35,964 bases of DNA, taken from the NCBI GenBank assembly GCA_964649665.1, contig CAZYPU010000008.1:1-35964 (forward strand), written 5' to 3'. The stretch comes from CAZYPU01 sp964649665. GTDB lineage: Bacteria; Omnitrophota; Gorgyraeia; JABMRN01; RBG-13-46-9. Positions within the stretch are counted from its first letter, which is position 1. Every line of letters starts with the position of its first letter. The position numbers and the translations under genes were made by a program. Under the pieces are notes generated by a model, which was not told where the DNA came from, made no database searches, and saw only the letters and a list, made by a program, of their open reading frames with translations. Shown in pieces: positions 1 through 7,376 of this stretch.

Positions 1-54
1 CCTGCAACCTAGTGGTTCGAAGCCACCCACTCTATCCAGTTGAGCTACGGGCGC
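1..54 (-). tRNA. tRNA-Arg (anticodon TCG), 3' part cut off by window edge
   Basis: Read on the minus strand from 54, the sequence has a 7-nt acceptor strand, a D-arm (GCTC...GAGT), a 5-bp anticodon stem (GGTGG/CCACT) and the 7-nt loop CTTCGAA. Position 33 is T and the anticodon is TCG, so it should read CGA (Arg). The T-arm and acceptor 3' strand lie beyond the window start. Its 5' half is duplicated exactly 186 bp upstream. Confidence 0.85.
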
Positions 55-204
55 ATATATGTTAGTACACTAAAATTTTACCGGGGCCCCACCCCGTTTT
101 GGTTCTCCCGCCATATCGTCAAAAATTGTCGTTATGGCGGGATTAAATTCGCAATATGATTTATGTCGTTTATTTAAAACTCCATAAATCATTTGCTCAT
201 TTAA

Positions 205-242
205 GAAGCCACCCACTCTATCCAGTTGAGCTACGGGCGCAT
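205..242 (-). repeat. Duplicated 5' half of tRNA-Arg(TCG), ending in the anticodon loop
   Basis: Positions 205-242 repeat positions 19-56 exactly (38 bp, same orientation). The copy contains the acceptor 5' strand, D-arm, anticodon 5' stem and the first loop bases, then stops inside the anticodon loop. No 3' half follows. The 148 bp between the copies hold two inverted repeats, 107-114/134-141 (8 bp) and 156-165/183-192 (10 bp), but no gene. It could be an integration scar, a partial tandem duplication, or a tRNA-half element. Confidence 0.85.
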
Positions 243-293
243 TTTATAGGGATTTCAATATATCACATAATGCCTCTTGAGGCAATATCTAAT

Positions 294-333
294 AAAAAAA
301 CCGCCGCCGAACTTGGTCCGGAGGCGGTTTTTG
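294..333 (-). terminator. Rho-independent terminator, probably bidirectional
   Basis: On the minus strand a GC-rich hairpin (ACCGCC...GGCGGT arms, about 300-329) is followed by seven T residues (300 to 294), 20 bp beyond the stop of the Lys/Ala-rich gene. The plus strand also has a run of T after the hairpin, so it could stop transcription both ways. Confidence 0.85.
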
Positions 334-352
334 TTGCTACAGTGGTATTCCG

Positions 353-826
353 CTATTTCTTCTTTGCCCTTTCGTCTTTTTTTGCCTTGAGCCCGGCCTT
401 GCGCTTCGCCTTTTTTCTTTCACGTTCGTCCTTCTTTTTCTTAAGACGCGCGTCCCTTTTGGCTTTTTTCCCGGCGCGCGCTTTCTTATCCGCTTCGATA
501 CGCGCGTTTCTTTCGGCGCGTTTTTTGGCCAGCCCTTCTTTTCTGCTTTGCCTTGCCGCTAATTTTTCAGCTTTGGTCTCCTTGGCCTTTTTCAGCTTCT
601 TCGGCCTGCTCTCATGCTTGGCCTTGCGCTCCGATTTCTTCGCTTCGCGCTTTGCCTGGTTTTCGGCTTTTTTGCCGGCCCTTCGCTCGGCCCTTGCCTC
701 TTTCTTTGCTTTGAGATCGGCTTGTTTCCGGGTTTTGGAGAGTTTTTCTTTGGCGAAGGTGACGTCGGTGGCCGTGAAGGATAATGCTATGATAAAGATA
801 AATACGCTTAACAGGAATCTCTTCAT
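353..826 (-). CDS. Secreted, extremely Lys/Ala/Arg/Glu-rich protein of unknown function
   Basis: 157 residues. I start at the ATG at 826 because GGAGG lies 5 nt upstream and the protein then opens with a classical signal peptide: MKR, a hydrophobic stretch (LLSVFIFIIALSF) and a likely cleavage site near residue 25 (TFAKEK). The mature part is almost entirely K, A, R and E with irregular short KKA/ERKAK-like repeats, so it is very basic and probably helical or disordered. No domain is recognised. It is a single-gene unit with its own promoter (883-911) and terminator (294-333). It might bind cell-wall polymers or nucleic acid outside the membrane, but this is guesswork. Low-complexity proteins like this can be produced by antisense reading, but the SD, signal peptide, promoter and terminator all agree with this strand. 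Confidence 0.75.
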   Translation of the reverse strand: MKRFLLSVFIFIIALSFTATDVTFAKEKLSKTRKQADLKAKKEARAERRAGKKAENQAKREAKKSERKAKHESRPKKLKKAKETKAEKLAARQSRKEGLAKKRAERNARIEADKKARAGKKAKRDARLKKKKDERERKKAKRKAGLKAKKDERAKKK

Positions 827-882
827 ATCGCCTCCTTTTGGCCTTATATCGGAATATATGGAACTACTATGAAACTGACACA

Positions 883-911
883 ATCTTACCCTATAATCCT
901 GCCTTTGTCAA
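883..911 (-). promoter_or_regulatory. Sigma70-type promoter of the Lys/Ala-rich gene
   Basis: Minus strand: TTGACA (911-906), 17-bp spacer, TAAGAT (888-883). Transcription would start near 876 and give a leader of about 50 nt before the ATG at 826. Confidence 0.65.
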
Positions 912-929
912 GCGAAGCCAAGGGTAGAA

Positions 930-1115
930 CTAATAGCGGATGAAGAAGTCGACGAAGGGATTATCGGCTTCCTTTTTAAGTTTTTTGTAGTGGTAGCTCA
1001 TCATCGCAAGGGATATCCCTATCATTATTAAAAACGCCGCCACTATTATTGAGAGAAGCGCCGGATACGCCGCTATGAGAATGCCGACAATGACAAAAAT
1101 TATGCCTATGGCCAT
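930..1115 (-). CDS. Small membrane protein, DUF3096-like
   Basis: 61 residues, almost entirely two hydrophobic segments (about 3-19 and 22-42) followed by a charged tail (HYKKLKKEAD). The pattern G-I-L-I-x4-P-x-L-L-x-x-I-V-A-x-x-L-I-x-I-G-I resembles the DUF3096 family of short membrane proteins of unknown role. Its ATG overlaps the last codons of mnmA by 10 bp, so it is probably translationally coupled and the last gene of the cysK-thi4-mnmA operon. I see no clear hairpin terminator between it and the next promoter. Confidence 0.65.
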   Translation of the reverse strand: MAIGIIFVIVGILIAAYPALLSIIVAAFLIMIGISLAMMSYHYKKLKKEADNPFVDFFIRY

Positions 1116-2182
1116 TTTTTTTTCTCCTTTATAACGTTTTCAATCACTCCCCCGCCCAACACCGTATCGCCGGCATAGAAGACGACCGACTGGCCCGGGG
1201 TTATCGCTTCCTGCGGTTTTTCGAAAATTACCCTGAGTTTATTTTGATCCCGAAAGATACTGCATTTTGCCTCTTTATGGGCATACCTTATTCTTGCAAA
1301 AGCTTTTTCCGGAAGCCGGCCGGCCAGTTCGTTCGTCTCGCCCGCCACAAGACCGCGGGCCTTCAGCTCTTTTCTCTCCCCGATGACCACCCGGTTCTTT
1401 TCCGTATTCACGCCGAGAACGTAAAGCGGGCGGCTATAGGCAATACCGAGGCCGCCCCTTTGCCCGATAGTATAAAAAAACGCCCCCTTGTGCTCTCCCA
1501 TAACATCTCCCCTTAAATTCAAAACGGGCCCGCGCCGGGGGTTGTTTATTCTTTTCGAGAGAAATCCGCGGAAGTTTCCTTCGGGAACAAAACATACGTC
1601 CTGGCTCTCGGGCTTATCGGCGGCGGGGAGCCCGGCTGATTTTGCGATTTCACGCACCTCGGGCTTTGTAAGGCCGCTTAAAGGAAAAAGAATAAACTGA
1701 AGTGACTTTTTTTTTATTGCATAAAGAAAATAGGACTGGTCTTTCTTTCTGTCTTTCGCTTTTTTTAAGCGGTAATTTTTTTTATTTTTTTCTATACCGG
1801 CGTAATGGCCGGTCGCGAGAAAATCGAAGCCGAGTCCAAGCGCCTTTTCAAGCAGAATTCCGAATTTGAGGCTTCTGTTGCAGTCGACGCACGGGTTTGG
1901 CGTCCTGCCGTTCGCGTATTCCGAAACAAACCTTTCGACCACCCTTTTCTCGAGCTCTTCGGAAAAGTCCATTACATAATGCGGCAGTTTAAGTTTAACG
2001 CAAACTTTTTTGGCGTACCGCGCCGCCTGCCGGCCGCAGCGCGCGGACCTTCCGGAGTTTATATCCTTTACGCCGAGGCACATCGTAACCCCTGTTACGT
2101 CGAAACCGTTCTTTTTCAAAAGATACGCCGCGACAGACGAATCCACGCCGCCTGACATCGCCACTAAAACTTTTTTTGCCAA
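1106..2182 (-). CDS. mnmA: tRNA-specific 2-thiouridylase MnmA
   Basis: MnmA adenylates and thiolates U34 of the tRNAs for Lys, Glu and Gln, taking sulfur from a persulfide relay. The PP-loop SGGVDSS is at residues 10-16, the catalytic Cys is in NPCVDC (about residue 98) and the second active-site Cys is in QDVCF (about residue 200). The C-terminal beta-barrel ends in GGGVI, as in the family; about 358 residues is normal. I prefer the TTG at 2182: it gives the usual N-terminus (AKKVLVAMSGG) and has AAAGAGG 5 nt upstream. An in-frame GTG at 2200 would add six residues but lies in a hairpin. It follows thi4 and cysK, so the operon groups sulfur-transfer enzymes. Confidence 0.95.
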   Translation of the reverse strand: MAKKVLVAMSGGVDSSVAAYLLKKNGFDVTGVTMCLGVKDINSGRSARCGRQAARYAKKVCVKLKLPHYVMDFSEELEKRVVERFVSEYANGRTPNPCVDCNRSLKFGILLEKALGLGFDFLATGHYAGIEKNKKNYRLKKAKDRKKDQSYFLYAIKKKSLQFILFPLSGLTKPEVREIAKSAGLPAADKPESQDVCFVPEGNFRGFLSKRINNPRRGPVLNLRGDVMGEHKGAFFYTIGQRGGLGIAYSRPLYVLGVNTEKNRVVIGERKELKARGLVAGETNELAGRLPEKAFARIRYAHKEAKCSIFRDQNKLRVIFEKPQEAITPGQSVVFYAGDTVLGGGVIENVIKEKKKWP

Positions 2183-2195
2183 ACAACCCTCTTTA

Positions 2196-2227
2196 ACCAC
2201 CGCGGTTTCTTTATCAACCGCGGCGGT
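2196..2227 (-). other. Strong hairpin spanning the thi4 stop and the mnmA ribosome-binding region
   Basis: 12-bp arms (2196-2207 and 2216-2227; the single plus-strand mismatch becomes a G-U pair in the minus-strand RNA) enclose an 8-nt loop. The thi4 TGA (2216-2214) is at the arm/loop boundary and the mnmA SD follows immediately. No T-run follows on the minus strand, so it is more likely a translational-coupling or RNA-processing hairpin. On the plus strand it is followed by TTTTT. Confidence 0.6.
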
Positions 2228-2999
2228 TTTTAATTACGATTTTCCTCGCTACGTCCGCCGCCTTGCGGCCGGAAAGAAACATCCCTCCGAAAATTGCGCC
2301 CATGCGCGGGGACCCGAAAACGGTATTCGCGGCCATGCCGCAAACAACAAGGCCCGGGTATATTTCTCTCGTATTATCTATGATCTCTTTTTCGCCCACT
2401 TCGGCCCACATGGACTTCTCGCCGATTACGCCGCCGGTATCGGTTATGAGTTCACGGCCTATTTTCTGCTCTACGATTCTCGATACTTCGCTATCGTGCC
2501 CGGTGGCGTCAATAACCACTTTTGCCCTTACAGCCAAAGGATCAACGTGCAATTTAGACCAGCTCACCGCGCTCCAGTTAAGCACCACCCCCGCAATACG
2601 GTCCTTCCTCATAACCAAATCCTCCACATTAATGAGGTTGAAAATCTTCACGCCTTTTTTCAGCGTCCTGGAGCACACCGTCGAGATTGCCTCGAGCGAA
2701 TCCACAACATAAAGTTTGTCCCTGTATTTCTTATATCCTATGCCGAATTCCTCAAGCAAAGGCTTTGCCTCTTTCTGGAATACTATCCGATTAAACATCA
2801 TGCCGCCGCCCGGCAGTCCGCCTCCCACGCGGAGGTGCCTTTCAAACATCGCGACTTTAAGCTTATGCTTCGCCATGTAATAGGCCGCGATAAGGCCCGA
2901 GGGCCCGGCACCCGCAATCGCAACGTCAACGTTCAGTGAATCAAGAAAATCTTTTGTGAAACTTTCCGTTATCGCCCGGGATATAAGCGTCTCGTCCAT
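2214..2999 (-). CDS. thi4: Thiamine thiazole synthase Thi4, sulfide-dependent (archaeal) type
   Basis: Makes the thiazole moiety of thiamine from NAD and glycine. A dinucleotide-binding motif GAGPSG is at residues 30-35, followed by the family motifs GGGLPGGGM (59-67), DATGHD and the C-terminal RMGAIFGGMFLSG. Yeast Thi4 donates sulfur from Cys205 in a single-turnover reaction; the equivalent position here, in the KLHVDP motif, is His151. That is the state of catalytic archaeal enzymes which use free sulfide. 261 residues is the usual length. It lies 14 bp after cysK and just before mnmA. A free-sulfide source would suit an anaerobe. Clear family match; the sulfide dependence is inferred from the His. 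Confidence 0.93.
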   Translation of the reverse strand: MDETLISRAITESFTKDFLDSLNVDVAIAGAGPSGLIAAYYMAKHKLKVAMFERHLRVGGGLPGGGMMFNRIVFQKEAKPLLEEFGIGYKKYRDKLYVVDSLEAISTVCSRTLKKGVKIFNLINVEDLVMRKDRIAGVVLNWSAVSWSKLHVDPLAVRAKVVIDATGHDSEVSRIVEQKIGRELITDTGGVIGEKSMWAEVGEKEIIDNTREIYPGLVVCGMAANTVFGSPRMGAIFGGMFLSGRKAADVARKIVIKNRRG

Positions 3000-3013
3000 T
3001 TAATTGGCCTCCT

Positions 3014-3925
3014 TCACCAAATAGATAAATATCGTTCGCCCGTGTCAGGTAAAATCACGACTATGAGTTTTCCCTTATTTTCTTTGCGTTTAGCCGCCTC
3101 TATGCCCGTCCAAAGAGCCGCGCCGCCTGATATACCGGTCAATATTCCCTCTTCTCTGCCGAGTTTTTTGGCCGACCGTAACGCGTCCTCGTCGGACACC
3201 CGTATAACCTCGTCGATCAAATCACGCTTTAAGACATCAGGAATAAAACCGGCGCCGATTCCCTGAATCTTGTGCGAACCGGGCTTCCCCCCTGAAAGGA
3301 CGGCTGAATTTTCCGGCTCGACCGCGATCGCCTTAAAGCCGGGTTTTCTCTTTTTCATGACTTCGGCCACGCCCGTAATCGTTCCGCCCGTTCCCACGCT
3401 GGAAATTAAAATATCCGCTCCTCCGTCCGTATCTCGCCATATTTCTTCCGCGGTCGTCTTTCTGTGCGCTTGCGGGTTCGCCGGATTTTTGAACTGCTGC
3501 GGCATAAACCCGTCCCCTGTATTCTTCAGAAGTTCCCGCGCTTTCTCTATGGCGCCCTTCATCCCTTTTTCAGCAGGCGTAATGACCACCTCGGCGCCGA
3601 GAAACGATAAAAGCTTTCTTCGTTCCACGGACATGCTTTCCGGCATGGTAAGGATCAACCGGTACCCCCTCTCGGCCGCAACGAGCGCAAGGGCAATTCC
3701 AGTATTGCCGCTCGTCGGCTCGATGATTACGCCGCCTTTTTTAAGAAGCCCTTTTTTCTCCGCGTCTTCTACCATCGCGAGGCCGATCCTGTCCTTTACG
3801 CTTCCGCCGGGGTTAAAAAATTCCAGCTTGGCGGCAAGATCCGCTTCGAGGCCGGCGCCTATTTTTCTCAGCCACACCAGCGGCGTATTTCCTATTAGTT
3901 TAGTAATATCGTTGGCTATTCGCAT
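3014..3925 (-). CDS. cysK: O-acetylserine sulfhydrylase (cysteine synthase)
   Basis: PLP enzyme joining sulfide to O-acetylserine to give cysteine. The PLP lysine is K44 in NPGGSVKDR, the substrate loop TSGNTG lies near residue 70 and the phosphate-binding GTGGTITG near residue 178. 303 residues is normal. ATG at 3925 has GGAG 8 nt upstream and a good promoter at 3978-3950, so it is the first gene of cysK-thi4-mnmA-DUF3096. A cystathionine beta-synthase-like or O-phosphoserine-using variant cannot be excluded from sequence alone. Confidence 0.93.
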   Translation of the reverse strand: MRIANDITKLIGNTPLVWLRKIGAGLEADLAAKLEFFNPGGSVKDRIGLAMVEDAEKKGLLKKGGVIIEPTSGNTGIALALVAAERGYRLILTMPESMSVERRKLLSFLGAEVVITPAEKGMKGAIEKARELLKNTGDGFMPQQFKNPANPQAHRKTTAEEIWRDTDGGADILISSVGTGGTITGVAEVMKKRKPGFKAIAVEPENSAVLSGGKPGSHKIQGIGAGFIPDVLKRDLIDEVIRVSDEDALRSAKKLGREEGILTGISGGAALWTGIEAAKRKENKGKLIVVILPDTGERYLSIW

Positions 3926-3949
3926 GGTTTATGCTCCGTACAAACAAGT

Positions 3950-3978
3950 ATTCTAACAGGGAGTATAGTTGAGGTCAA
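3950..3978 (-). promoter_or_regulatory. Promoter of the cysK-thi4-mnmA operon
   Basis: Minus strand TTGACC (3978-3973), 17-bp spacer, TAGAAT (3955-3950). The start would be near 3943, giving a very short leader (about 18 nt) carrying the GGAG of cysK. Confidence 0.6.
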
Positions 3979-3995
3979 GGCTTATGTTAGTTAAT

Positions 3996-5528
3996 TTAGG
4001 CAGGTTTTTTATTTTTCAGCACGCTTATAAACGCGCCTACTATTTCGGGGTCGAATTGCTTTTTCCGGTTTTCCTTCAGTTCCGAAAGCGCCTTCGGGGT
4101 TTCCATCTTCGGCCGGTATGCCCTGTCGGAGGTCATCGCATCAAAGGCATCGGCGCACCCGATAATGCGGCCCAGAATGGGAATATCTTTGCCTTTCAGG
4201 CCCTCGGGGTAGCCTTTCCCGTCATACCTTTCATGGTGGTGCCTTATGGCGGGCATGCCGTTTTCCAGGAATTTAAGGTTCGAGAGTATCTCCACGCCCC
4301 TTGCCGGGTGAAGCTGTATTTCGGCTTTTTCCGCGGCAGTTAAGGCGCCTCGCTTGTTCAGTATCAAATCGGAAACGGCGATTTTTCCTATATCATGGAG
4401 CCTGCCGCAATAGGCAAGCATCACCTTGTCGTCCTTCGGAAGGCCTATGCGCTCGGCTATATTCATGGCGAACTTGGTAACCTTTTCCGAGTGGCCGTGC
4501 GTGTACCGGTCGCGTGCCTCCACGGCCGAAACGAGCGACTTTATAGTATTCAGGTATGAGAGGAAGATCTTCTTATGCGCTTTTATATTGTCCACCAGTA
4601 TGGCGATATGATTGGCGAAGTTCATAAGAAGCCTGCAGTCGCTTTGTGTAAATGCGCTTATTTTTTTGTCATAAACCGTTAAAGTCCCGAGTAAAACTTT
4701 TTTTAAAACGATGGGGACGCTGACTAACGAATGAAGGCCTTCGTTTTTAATAAATTCGGGGAATTTCGCGTCACGCCGGCTAAGCATATCCTTCACCACA
4801 AGGGGTTTTTTGTTCGAGGCTACGCTGCCCGTTAGGCCCTCACCGATTTCCAAGACGGTTTTACTCAGGTATCCTTTGCTTAATCCCTTATTCGCCCTGC
4901 TGATTAAAATTTTACCGGAGGTGTCAACGAGCCTTAAGTTGCATATCTCCGCGCCGACCAGCGTAGGCGCTATTTCAGCCGACTGCCTGAGAACCTTATC
5001 CAGCGATGATTCTTCGGAACATGTAAACTGCCTGTCAAGCTCGGTTATTGAGCTTATCTCTTTTGAAACCGCATGTAATTTCTTTCTGATTTTGCCTTCT
5101 GTCTCTATTTCGCCGGTTACGTTTTCTACGTGTTCCAGAACCTGGACTATGTCGCCTTTACTGTTCCTTATGGGCGTGGCGGTAAGCTTGAAATGTCCTG
5201 TTTTCGGGCCATCTTCGGTATTAACGCGTATATTTCTCCGTAAGCCCACGCACTTATCTAATCCATAGCTGAAAACCTTTGCCGTAGGGCACCCGAAACA
5301 TATTCTTTTTCTTTTTTCGTAGATTTCGTAGCAATGCCGGCCTTTCAGTTCATGCAGGGGCCCGAACCAGTCCTGTATGAACTTGTTCGCCCATACAATT
5401 TTGAAATCCCTGTCAAGTATGGAAAGGCCTGCAGATAATGAGTTGGTTATGGCTGTGGAGTCGCATGAATAGCTTGCGGGAAGCGGGAAGTGCGGGCTTT
5501 TTCTTTTTATGAACACTACGCTCACCAC
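3996..5528 (-). CDS. PAS-GAF-HD-GYP phosphodiesterase (probable c-di-GMP turnover)
   Basis: 510 residues, no membrane segment seen. Order: PAS domain (about 28-140; SILDRDFKIVWAN) with a cysteine cluster C-x(13)-C-x2-C (HCYEIY...CFGCP); short coiled linker; GAF domain (about 165-310); HD-GYP domain (about 325-505) with the metal motif RLHDIGKI and the GYP loop HHERYDGKGYP. HD-GYP proteins degrade cyclic di-GMP; the PAS and GAF domains would sense a small ligand or redox state. The start is uncertain: GTG 5528 is the longest option, and a GTG four codons later is preceded by AGGTGG about 8 nt away. It is preceded by the terminator of the DUF1846 operon, so it should have its own promoter, but none is obvious. 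Confidence 0.9.
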   Translation of the reverse strand: MVSVVFIKRKSPHFPLPASYSCDSTAITNSLSAGLSILDRDFKIVWANKFIQDWFGPLHELKGRHCYEIYEKRKRICFGCPTAKVFSYGLDKCVGLRRNIRVNTEDGPKTGHFKLTATPIRNSKGDIVQVLEHVENVTGEIETEGKIRKKLHAVSKEISSITELDRQFTCSEESSLDKVLRQSAEIAPTLVGAEICNLRLVDTSGKILISRANKGLSKGYLSKTVLEIGEGLTGSVASNKKPLVVKDMLSRRDAKFPEFIKNEGLHSLVSVPIVLKKVLLGTLTVYDKKISAFTQSDCRLLMNFANHIAILVDNIKAHKKIFLSYLNTIKSLVSAVEARDRYTHGHSEKVTKFAMNIAERIGLPKDDKVMLAYCGRLHDIGKIAVSDLILNKRGALTAAEKAEIQLHPARGVEILSNLKFLENGMPAIRHHHERYDGKGYPEGLKGKDIPILGRIIGCADAFDAMTSDRAYRPKMETPKALSELKENRKKQFDPEIVGAFISVLKNKKPA

Positions 5529-5558
5529 CTAACATTTCGAAATACCAAGCGCGCAGAG

Positions 5559-5597
5559 AAAAAAACAAAACATTCGCCTCAAAGCGTATGTTTTGTT
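5559..5597 (-). terminator. Rho-independent terminator after DUF1846
   Basis: Minus strand: 10-bp arms 5597-5588 and 5573-5564 extended by an inner CGC/GCG pair block, followed by a run of T (5565 to 5559). It closes the long nitrogen/nucleotide operon. Confidence 0.75.
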
Positions 5598-5613
5598 TAT
5601 TGAAAGATAAAGC

Positions 5614-5637
5614 CAGTGTACTTTTAAGTATACACTG
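5614..5637. other. Imperfect palindrome between DUF1846 and its terminator
   Basis: CAGTGTA (5614-5620) is repeated inverted as TACACTG (5631-5637), and the middle (CTTTTAAG) is also nearly self-complementary. It could be an operator or an RNA hairpin; no T-run follows on the minus strand. Confidence 0.35.
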
Positions 5638-5687
5638 TAAAAAGGCAAAAGTCAATGGGCGCAGAGAGCTATTACATTTCTTTTACA

Positions 5688-7205
5688 TTATGCGACGAAA
5701 AGAAGCTTTGTTGAGAAATTAGGGTCGCTTGTGAGGTTTACGCCAAGCTGCCTTAAGCCGGCTTCGTCGCCGGGCCCCGGCATGTGCGTTGTGTGCACCT
5801 CGCAGCGCTGGAGCTCTTTAAGCTTCTCTATGGCAAGCTTTGCGGTAGGGTTTGTGGCGGCGCCTATGCTGAGGGCGATCAGCGTCTCTTCCAGATCGAG
5901 ACTCACGGTTTTAGCGCCCGAGATATTCCTCTTCAGGGCCCCTATTGACTCTATTATACCCGGCGGCAAGAGGTGGATTTTATCGGGTATTTTCGCCAGC
6001 TGTTTTATGGCGTTTAGAACAAGGCTTGAGGGCGCGTGCATGAGCGGGGAATTTTTTCCCGTAACAATCTCGCCATTCCTAAGCTCCACGGCTGAACCGC
6101 AGAAAATGCCTTCGTTTCCCTTTTTCTTGCGCATGGCTTCCGAGGCGGCTTTCCTCGCCGGTTCCACGACGCGCCTTTGTTCGGGAATGGCGCCGGCCTC
6201 CGCCATGATGGTTTTGGAGCGCTGAACGGTCCCCTTATCCGTCAGGCCCATCGCGTATTCGCAGGTATACCTGAAAAATCTTCTTATGATTTCTTGTCTC
6301 GCGGCTTCTTTCGCGGCGGCGTCGTCTACAATTCCGAAACCGGCGCGGTTCACGCCCATATCCGTAGGGGACTTGTATATTGATTCGGCCCCGGTTATCT
6401 TCTCCAGTATCCTTTTAAGAAGCGGAAATGCCTCCACGTCACGGTTGTAATTGATAGCTGTTTTCTTATAGGAGTCCAGATGAAAAGGGTCGGCGAGGTT
6501 AAAGTCCCTGAGATCAGCCGTGGCCGCCTCATAGGCGATATTTACGGGGTGCTTTAAAGGAATATTCCAAATGGGAAAAGTTTCAAATTTGGCGTAGCCG
6601 GCCCTTACGCCTCTTTTGTACTCGTGGTATAATTGAGAAAGACACGTGGCGAGTTTTCCGCTTCCGGGACCCGGGCCCGTAATAACTACCAAGGGCTTTT
6701 TTGTTTTGATATAGCTGTTGGCGCCGTAGCCCTTGTCGCTCACTATCAAATCCACATCCATGGGATATCCTTTTGTAAAGCGATGGGTGTAGACTTTTAT
6801 ATTTCTCCGCTCCAGCTTATTTTTGAACATCTTAGCGGCCGGCTGGTTCAGAAAGCGGGTTATAACTACCGCCGTCACGTCAATGCCCCAGCCCCTTAGG
6901 TCATCAATCAGCTTAAGGGCGTCAACATCATAGGTAATGCCGAAATCAGCCCTCATTTTCTTTCTTTCGATGTCACCCGCATAAATGCAGAGTATGATAT
7001 CGGCCTTGTCTTTTAGTTTTTTCAAAAGGCGCATCTTTACGTTCGGGTCAAAGCCGGGCAATACCCTTGAGGCGTGATAGTCAAAGACGATTTTACCCCC
7101 AAACTCAAGGTAGAGTTTATTGTTGAACTTCTTGGCCCTCTCGAGAATGGCCCCGGTCTGTTCTTTCAGGTATTTTTCGTTATCGAACGTCACTTTTTTT
7201 TTCAT
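5688..7205 (-). CDS. DUF1846 family protein (function unknown)
   Basis: 505 residues, the usual size of this conserved family. A P-loop-like GPGPGSGK lies at 177-184 and is followed by a helix (LATCLSQLYHEY), so nucleotide binding is likely. The C-terminal third carries conserved-looking segments (LDLEETLIALSIGAATNPTA; HTTHMPGPGDE). No catalytic role is established to my knowledge. It is the last gene after carB and purL, separated from purL by a palindromic element, and is followed by a terminator; context suggests amino-acid or nucleotide metabolism. ATG at 7205 has only a weak SD (GTGAAG). Confidence 0.88.
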   Translation of the reverse strand: MKKKVTFDNEKYLKEQTGAILERAKKFNNKLYLEFGGKIVFDYHASRVLPGFDPNVKMRLLKKLKDKADIILCIYAGDIERKKMRADFGITYDVDALKLIDDLRGWGIDVTAVVITRFLNQPAAKMFKNKLERRNIKVYTHRFTKGYPMDVDLIVSDKGYGANSYIKTKKPLVVITGPGPGSGKLATCLSQLYHEYKRGVRAGYAKFETFPIWNIPLKHPVNIAYEAATADLRDFNLADPFHLDSYKKTAINYNRDVEAFPLLKRILEKITGAESIYKSPTDMGVNRAGFGIVDDAAAKEAARQEIIRRFFRYTCEYAMGLTDKGTVQRSKTIMAEAGAIPEQRRVVEPARKAASEAMRKKKGNEGIFCGSAVELRNGEIVTGKNSPLMHAPSSLVLNAIKQLAKIPDKIHLLPPGIIESIGALKRNISGAKTVSLDLEETLIALSIGAATNPTAKLAIEKLKELQRCEVHTTHMPGPGDEAGLRQLGVNLTSDPNFSTKLLFVA

Positions 7206-7249
7206 ATCTTCACTTTTTAACTTTATAGTCTGCGGGGTTTCTTCGCCCT

Positions 7250-7359
7250 GTCATTCTGAGGCGCCCTACACCCCTGTCATTCTGAGGCGCCCTGAAAGGC
7301 CGACGAAGAATCTTTACGTTAAGATCCTTCGTCGGCCCTTCGGGCCTCCTCAGGATGAC
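7250..7359. repeat. Palindromic repeat element, TTCTGAGG family (copy C)
   Basis: Element bounded by GTCATTCTGAGG and CCTCAGGATGAC, with an internal palindrome around AAGAATCTT/AAGATCCTT. The left 18 bp occur twice in tandem (7250 and 7276), so the core is 7276-7359. It occupies the gap between purL and DUF1846, and copies D and F in this window share its ends. Confidence 0.85.
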
Positions 7360-7376
7360 AGTTGGGCAACGAACTT

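Noticed and set aside
57..204. Group I intron or integrated element between the two tRNA-Arg copies
   Set aside because: Only 148 bp, no intron core, and the tRNA at 54-1 already has its own 5' half; a duplication is simpler.
156..872. 238-residue plus-strand open frame rich in Phe/Ala/Ser
   Set aside because: Exact antisense shadow of the Lys/Ala-rich gene, which has SD, signal peptide, promoter and terminator on the other strand.
7250..7292. Start of a CRISPR array (two copies of an 18-bp unit 26 bp apart)
   Set aside because: Only two copies, spacer far too short, and the unit is the end of a palindromic element found elsewhere in the window.
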